From positions 447,316 to 462,503 of the forward strand of contig NW_003114956.1 in the NCBI RefSeq assembly GCF_000003605.2: a stretch of DNA of 15,188 nucleotides, written 5' to 3'. The DNA comes from Saccoglossus kowalevskii. Lineage: Eukaryota > Hemichordata > Enteropneusta > Harrimaniidae. A program made the translations under genes and the position numbers. Positions 11,431 to 15,188 of the stretch are shown here, piece after piece. How positions within the stretch are numbered: position 1 is the first letter of the stretch; each line of letters opens with the position of its first letter. A model generated the notes under the pieces. The model searched no databases. It saw only the letters and a program-made list of their open reading frames with translations, and was not told the DNA's origin.

Positions 11431-11581
11431 TAATGATACGACTACGTGCATTTACGCGGGGTACGCAGTCGATCCGCAGCGGCGATCTAGCATAGCGTAG
11501 TGCAAGACCGCGGTGGACACGGAAACGGCGTACCAGTCACGGTGTGCCGTTCGCTCGGGCGATCACTACAATGCTACTCCA
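11431..11581. promoter_or_regulatory. Second CpG-rich patch, about 19 CpG in 150 bp
   Basis: By hand count there are about 19 CG dinucleotides in 150 bases, with slightly more than half G+C, against AT-rich flanks. It contains small imperfect hairpins, including AACGGC (11524-11529)/GCCGTT (11546-11551) and TCGC-TCGG-GCGA (11551-11562). No open frame with a domain is seen. Candidate functions are an unmethylated promoter-type element or a GC-rich repeat remnant. Confidence 0.3.
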
Positions 11582-11617
11582 CATCAGTCACTCGTCCACT
11601 CGAAATGTAAATAATTT

Positions 11618-11661
11618 GAATACATGTACAATAATATTTGAATACATGTACAATAATATTT
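11618..11661 (+). repeat. Perfect tandem duplication of a 22-bp unit
   Basis: Two adjacent identical 22-base units (11618-11639 and 11640-11661), beginning GAATACATG and ending AATATTT. The identity indicates a recent slippage or duplication event. Confidence 0.9.
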
Positions 11662-11785
11662 GTTGAATTAAAACAATTTTCCTTTTTAGTTCATCATATG
11701 AGGTTGTGAACAAAATTTCTAAAAATACATTTTAAATTATGCAGATTCACGGGCAATGACCGCGAAACTGTTCCGTTCGTTCACT

Positions 11786-11832
11786 GTGGATTTTTCTCCA
11801 AATTTTCCGGTTTTTAGTGGAAGCAAATCCAC
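11786..11832. repeat. Inverted repeat, perfect 8-bp arms GTGGATTT/AAATCCAC
   Basis: The perfect arms at 11786-11793 and 11825-11832 enclose a 31-base loop, and partial complementarity continues inwards (TTCTCCA against TGGAAGC). It lies directly beside the larger foldback at 11861-12001 and may be part of the same repeat cluster. Confidence 0.5.
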
Positions 11833-11860
11833 TGGTAATGACAACGCTACAAAATAATAA

Positions 11861-12001
11861 CAATAATAAACTCCCCGACAACCCATAATGGACTCAAGCA
11901 CACTTTGTACTCCATATATGTACTCGGCTCACGCCTCGCTCATATATGTCGCACAAAGGGAGCTATTCGCTCATCATGGGTATAGGAGTCGTTCATTATT
12001 G
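11861..12001. mobile_element. Imperfect foldback element, ~140 bp, MITE-like remnant
   Basis: The left arm 11861-11920 and right arm 11941-12001 are reverse complements with mismatches and small gaps. The matched blocks are CAATAAT, ACTCC, ACCCAT, CTTTGT and CATATATG, in order from the outside in. The 20-base loop (11921-11940) is GC-rich. Blocks in matching order on both sides make chance unlikely. There is no coding capacity, so if mobile it would depend on another element's transposase. No clear target-site duplication was seen. Confidence 0.55.
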
Positions 12002-12719
12002 CTTTAAAAAATAAAGATTAGTAATATAACCCCTGCAAAGTTTATGTTTAACAGCAGTAAGAGTCCAGTAACTGGAAGAGTTAATGTAACGCCGGCTCAA
12101 TTAACGCATGTTACTGCTAGACATAATTCATTAATTAACAGCCTGGGTATACAACTATAATTAAGAAGGCAATGAATCGCCGTCTTGTTTTTATTTATAT
12201 GTTCGACGGAGACATGGGCAATAAATGTTGGCGTCAGTTCATTTCATGTTTTAATTGTTAATGTCCTGTATTCATTGTAATATCACGGACCTCGCGATTA
12301 AATACTATACTAAGTGTTTAATTATTATAAACAGTGTTTCTTATGAGTCGAACTTGAATTATTGTACACAGAGAATTAAATGTTGTCAGATTGTTCACCA
12401 CACATCCCCTGGCACAATAACACATTCCTCGTGAATAAAATATGGTATAATTTGTTAGAAAATATTAAACGCTATATGTACACTGTACAACATATTGGTA
12501 AATGGTAAATTATAATCCACGAGTCACGATAAATAAGTTAAATAACCTTCGACGGCACAGCTTTACTTTACTCTCGCCTTCGGGGACGTAAAATCAATTG
12601 TTTACTTTACACTAATGAACATGTTATTTGTCTGCGGTATGCCTAACTATCAAGGGAGCATATGACGGAATGAGTGTGTAATTAAATACGAAGTGACAGC
12701 ATCTATGTACAATACATAC
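12002..12719. other. AT-rich non-coding stretch
   Basis: No supported gene. A local GC-rich patch at about 12570-12592 (with CGCCTTCGGGG) is flanked by two copies of TTTACTTTAC (12571-12580 region and 12601-12610 region) and by AAATAAC/GTTATTT inverted heptamers. It is a loose arrangement that may be another small repeat remnant. The remainder is unremarkable. Confidence 0.45.
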
Positions 12720-13020
12720 TTAGCATACATGAACCATGTGATGATGGCCCACAGTACACATTGGACGACGAGAGAACATGTTTATGTAATGTAAATGGGC
12801 CAAGAACGCCATGAAACAATAAAACACGCCTTTAACATTGTTTTCTTGCTCGCCCCCAGTTTTCAAGATTATCAGCACCTTTCTGGATTTCTCGGATAAA
12901 GAGCGGCAGAACCTAACACCATAATCGGAAACCATTAAGAACGCTGCCTTCTGGGAGAAGTTACTCTGCGCATTCGACAGACAGAGGAAATAGGCAACCT
13001 TTTACGTTTCCAATGCTGTC
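12720..13020. other. Complex low-AT island upstream of the receptor, possible conserved element or coding relic
   Basis: This segment has more balanced base use than its surroundings and little simple sequence. On the minus strand one frame is open for 93 codons (13001 down to 12720), including an ATG at 12935 with a weak context. Its product has normal-looking composition (segments such as SLSEKSRKVLIILKTGGEQE) but no domain I recognise. The plus strand contains Sox-type ACATTGTT (12836-12843) and a TTCTGGGAGAA block (12950-12960). It may be a conserved enhancer about 0.5 kb from the receptor start, an exon fragment of a minus-strand gene, or a transposon-derived piece. Confidence 0.35.
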
Positions 13021-13502
13021 AGTGGGACTACTTGAAGCAATGCAAAAACGTCATTGACTGTATATATCAGTGTTTCGTATTACGGGCAATAGTTGATTCA
13101 ATCATTCGCGAAGAGTTCACCTTAAAAGGTAACTTAAATAACATTAATTTATTACAAATATCAATCAATCATTTCATTTCTCATTCTAAAGAAAGATTTA
13201 TTTTAGTATTATGCTAACAGTGCTTATGTCTTCTCAATGTTTTCACAGGTATTCAGTATACAGCAAAGAATTTAAAGCCGATGTTTCATCTGTAAATTCA
13301 AGTTCGTAGGTGAGACCATATACTCGTGACAATTACGTTGTACAACATTGCTCGGACCGACAACAAACACAAGGAGATGTTTTAATTTCCGGTTTATGAC
13401 ATTACGCGTGAGAGAATATAATTGAGGCAGAACTGCATATTTTAAAAAGCTGTCGTTTGCCTACCCGTAAACCGTAGTTTGGATTGTCGTTGTTATACGA
13501 AC
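13021..13502 (+). promoter_or_regulatory. Upstream/5'UTR region of the receptor
   Basis: This directly precedes the receptor ATG. It holds the candidate small intron (13129-13248), TATA-like stretches (AATATAATT near 13415 and ATTTTAAAA near 13439) and the in-frame stop at 13443 that limits the coding start. Whether transcription starts here or further upstream cannot be decided from sequence alone. Confidence 0.4.
13129..13248 (+). other. Candidate small intron in the 5' untranslated region
   Basis: A donor-like AAG|GTAACT (GT at 13129) is followed 120 bases later by an acceptor-like TTTTCACAG (AG at 13247-13248). A branch-point-like GCTAAC (13213-13218) lies about 30 bases upstream of the AG, a normal spacing. 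Removing it would join upstream leader sequence to the exon carrying the receptor ATG at 13503. It is also possible that only the acceptor is real, paired with a donor much further upstream, such as GTAAGG at 10986. No transcript evidence is available here. Confidence 0.35.
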
Positions 13503-14143
13503 ATGGCAGTCACTGTGTTACCCGTAGTTGCATACAACTTTACAAGCTTCTACGATGACTATGAAATACATAACATTTCTAATACGACAGTGGATGTCGC
13601 GCAGTGTTCCGTGTCCGCATTTGTTCAACCAGTATTGACACAATTTTTATGGAGTCTTATATTTGGAGGATTGATAATAATTGCAGCCGGGGGTAACATT
13701 ATTGTTATATGGATAGTGTTAGCACATCGAAGGATGAGAACAGTCACCAATTACTTTCTTCTCAATCTGGCATTTGCCGACGCTCTGATAGCTATTCTGA
13801 ACATTCCTTTTAACTTTTCCTTTTTGTTGAACAACATTTGGTACTTTGGATTCGTCTACTGCAAAATAGCCAAATTTACCGGCACTCTCATGGTTACCGC
13901 CAGCATTTTTACTCTCTCCGCAATTGCCGTTGATCGATACATAGCCATAGTTCACCCGATGAAACCAAGGATGTCAAAGACAAAAGCAAAAAGTATTATT
14001 TTCCTGGTATGGGTATTATCTGGTGTAATCTGTTTTCCTAATCTGGTCTACGCGCAGCTGATCTATATTCCTTGCTTTGATGGTGTTCGAATTGTCTGCA
14101 TTCTAGATTTCCCGGATGGGATTTATAACGAGTACGATTTCTG
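13503..14143 (+). CDS. Tachykinin (neurokinin)-like receptor, first coding exon (partial GPCR, TM1-TM4)
   Basis: This exon encodes the first 213 residues plus two bases of a rhodopsin-class (class A) GPCR, a plasma-membrane neuropeptide receptor. Seen: an N-terminal tail with three N-glycosylation sequons (N12, N24, N27) and no obvious signal peptide. TM1 (about 46-74) has GN at 64-65. The motif HRRMRTVTNYF starts at residue 75. TM2 has LAxxD with D93. WYFG is at 113-116, and C120 begins TM3, which ends in DRY at 144-146. HPMKPRMS (151-158) is followed by TM4 with W170 and P179. Extracellular loop 2 has C191 and C199 and then FPDG (203-206). Family knowledge: tachykinin receptors carry RMRTVTNYF, a PLKPRLS-like second loop and a C..WPEG-like loop 2, so this subfamily fits best; NPFF, orexin or NPY-type receptors are the alternatives. 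The ATG at 13503 has a strong context (A at -3, G at +4). An in-frame stop at 13443 and only a TTG at 13479 rule out a longer ATG start. TM5-TM7 lie outside the window. Class call about 0.97, subfamily about 0.75. Confidence 0.93.
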
Positions 14144-14149
14144 GTATGT
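14144..14149 (+). other. Splice donor (GTATGT) ending the receptor exon, phase 2
   Basis: GTATGT follows the codon for F213 and two bases (TG) of the next codon. The donor lies just after extracellular loop 2, where TM5 should begin. Reading through it gives only four more residues before a stop at 14154, and TM5 is absent, so splicing is required for a functional receptor. From memory, vertebrate tachykinin receptor genes have introns near TM boundaries, including one close to the loop 2/TM5 border; the exact residue was not checked. Confidence 0.85.
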
Positions 14150-14444
14150 ATTATAGATTTAATTCAAAATATACAATAGATGTCGACTCAACTGGAATAG
14201 CAACATATGATGTGGAAATACATCAGACATATATTTAGAAATCCACATGTCATATTGGGCTGGATAGATAGATTTCCTCTCACATTATTTTGTGACTTTC
14301 CATTTCCTTGACAACTGTTATAATCTATAATCCAGTGAACATATATGAATAGTTGAGTCCATATACAAAGTAGAATTTGATACGACCGAAAATATCCTGT
14401 TAACAAACAAGCTACTTTCTGATTGGTTTAACTGTTAAGTGTTT

Positions 14445-14557
14445 GGTTTGGTTAGCCAATCAGGTACAATCTAGTAAGTATCTCGCAATGACACCATATG
14501 TAAGGGTTGGTTTGGTTAGCAAATCAGTAGCTCGCAATGACACCATATGTAAGGGTT
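14445..14557 (+). repeat. Incomplete tandem duplication inside the receptor intron (64-bp and 49-bp units)
   Basis: Unit 1 (14445-14508) and unit 2 (14509-14557) share GGTTTGGTTAGC, AATCAG and the final 28-base block that starts CTCGCAATG and ends AAGGGTT. Unit 2 lacks 15 bases after AATCAG and has one substitution. The near identity suggests a recent event. CTGATTGG at 14419-14426 is the reverse complement of CCAATCAG at 14456-14463, so an inverted-repeat arm lies just upstream. Confidence 0.9.
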
Positions 14558-15062
14558 CCTTGAAACGGGTACTTTATATCTCTATATTGTTCTTGTTATG
14601 CATGCATTTTATATCTTTATTCGTAGCCAAATGAGTACAAATCCGAATGAAGCCTTAGTTATTTGCTGCAAAATTTGATTTTTGATATTAAGTTGTTTGA
14701 CGATTAGAGTAATACGAGAGATGAAAGTGAGAACTAGAATAAATATTTAGAAAGACGCTTCCAAAAAGGTAACACATAAAATAGACAATAACCTTCTTTT
14801 TCAGTGCAATAGAACTAAACCCTCTGAAACGCTATTTCCTGCATTGTTTTTGAAGGGGCGACGCCGAAACATTTGCACCCCGCCCTCCCCCAAAAAAACC
14901 AAACATTTTTTTATTATTACAGATGTTCCCAGACGAAATGAAAAGTTGTAACCATTTTATCCAAGACATTGGTATGAGTGTGTACAAGGACAGTGACCTA
15001 TTTTAAAATATGTCGAATGATTGGTTAATCCGGCGTTCCATTCTCTCATCACTGTGTTTGCC

Positions 15063-15080
15063 GCAGCGAAAGCAGCGAAA
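15063..15080 (+). repeat. Tandem 9-mer GCAGCGAAA x2
   Basis: Two exact adjacent copies (15063-15071, 15072-15080), followed at once by another ATTTGCAT octamer (15081-15088). This may be a small site cluster or a slippage product. Confidence 0.7.
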
Positions 15081-15150
15081 ATTTGCATAATTATTTAATG
15101 GTTTTTGAGAATCTTGTTTGCGCAAAGGGTTTGTTATTCAGTATATATAA

Positions 15151-15188
15151 TCAGGCCCGTAGTTTGGGGAGGTTCGGGGGGTTCGGTC
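15151..15188 (+). repeat. G-rich repeat-like terminus at window edge
   Basis: The window ends in GGCCCGTAG followed by G runs and two copies of GGTTCGG (15171-15177, 15180-15186). From memory, G-rich GGTTCGGGGG motifs recur in interspersed repeats of several marine invertebrates, so this may be the left end of such an element, cut by the window. This is pattern memory only. Confidence 0.35.

Larger units (their letters stand above)
14144..15188 (+). other. Intron of the receptor gene (5' part), runs off the right edge
   Basis: No TM5-like exon follows in the remaining 1,045 bases. The two best acceptor-like sites are the AG at 14803-14804 after a CTTTTT tract and the AG at 14921-14922. Joined in phase 2, the first gives a short non-membrane peptide followed by a stop, and the second gives an immediate TGA, so neither is the next receptor exon. 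The intron contains an incomplete tandem duplication (14445-14557), a C-rich/A-rich tract (about 14876-14900), a tandem 9-mer (15063-15080) and a G-rich end (15165-15188). Confidence 0.75.

Noticed and set aside
13479-13502. Longer receptor start eight codons upstream
   Set aside because: The codon at 13479 is TTG, not ATG. The first ATG after the in-frame stop at 13443 is at 13503 and has a strong context.
13719-13955. Minus-strand frame of 78 codons opposite the receptor
   Set aside because: It is a shadow of the receptor exon, which carries clear family motifs on the plus strand.
14805-14860. Next receptor exon after the acceptor-like site at 14803-14804
   Set aside because: In phase 2 it gives a short hydrophilic peptide and a stop, with no TM5 pattern.
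14923-14971. Small exon between an AG at 14921-14922 and GTATGA at 14972
   Set aside because: Joined to the receptor in phase 2 it begins with TGA, and its sequence has no TM5 character.

Overview
The window is animal nuclear DNA, most likely from a marine or other non-vertebrate metazoan. It is AT-rich with low coding density. Its one clear gene is split by a spliceosomal-type donor, and it is surrounded by kilobases without open frames and by small degenerate repeats. There is no bacterial-style gene packing, no operon, no CRISPR array and no recognisable tRNA or rRNA gene. The phylum cannot be fixed from the sequence; a lophotrochozoan or an invertebrate deuterostome would fit.

Layout. 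(1) 1-1013 is AT-rich sequence with no supported gene. (2) 1014-1247 (+) holds a short disabled segment that resembles a death-domain exon, with one in-frame stop and an apparent pair of compensating frame shifts. (3) 1248-10897 is a gene desert of nearly 10 kb. It contains a degenerate ~90-bp tandem repeat around ATTTGCAT (3557-3748), a GC-rich hairpin (7793-7838), a C-rich tract (8207-8226) and several short palindromes. (4) 10898-11581 contains two CpG-rich patches, a CSL-type site and two strong splice-acceptor-like sites. This is the best candidate for a promoter or 5' untranslated exon region. (5) 11618-12001 is a repeat cluster: a 22-bp tandem duplication, a short inverted repeat and a ~140-bp foldback that resembles a MITE. 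(6) 12720-13020 is an unusually complex, less AT-rich island, either a conserved regulatory element or a decayed minus-strand coding fragment. (7) 13129-13248 is a candidate 5'UTR intron. (8) 13503-14143 (+) is the first coding exon of a rhodopsin-class GPCR, closest to tachykinin (neurokinin) receptors. It covers the N-terminus, TM1-TM4 and extracellular loop 2, and ends at a GTATGT donor in phase 2. (9) 14144-15188 is intron, with an incomplete tandem duplication (14445-14557) and a G-rich repeat-like end at the window edge.

One gene therefore dominates: a peptide-hormone/neuropeptide receptor whose TM5-TM7 and C-tail lie beyond the right edge. No multi-gene system is visible, so nothing here can be presented as a new biological system. 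The least expected observations are the possible death-domain relic, the foldback element and the complex island about 0.5 kb upstream of the receptor start.
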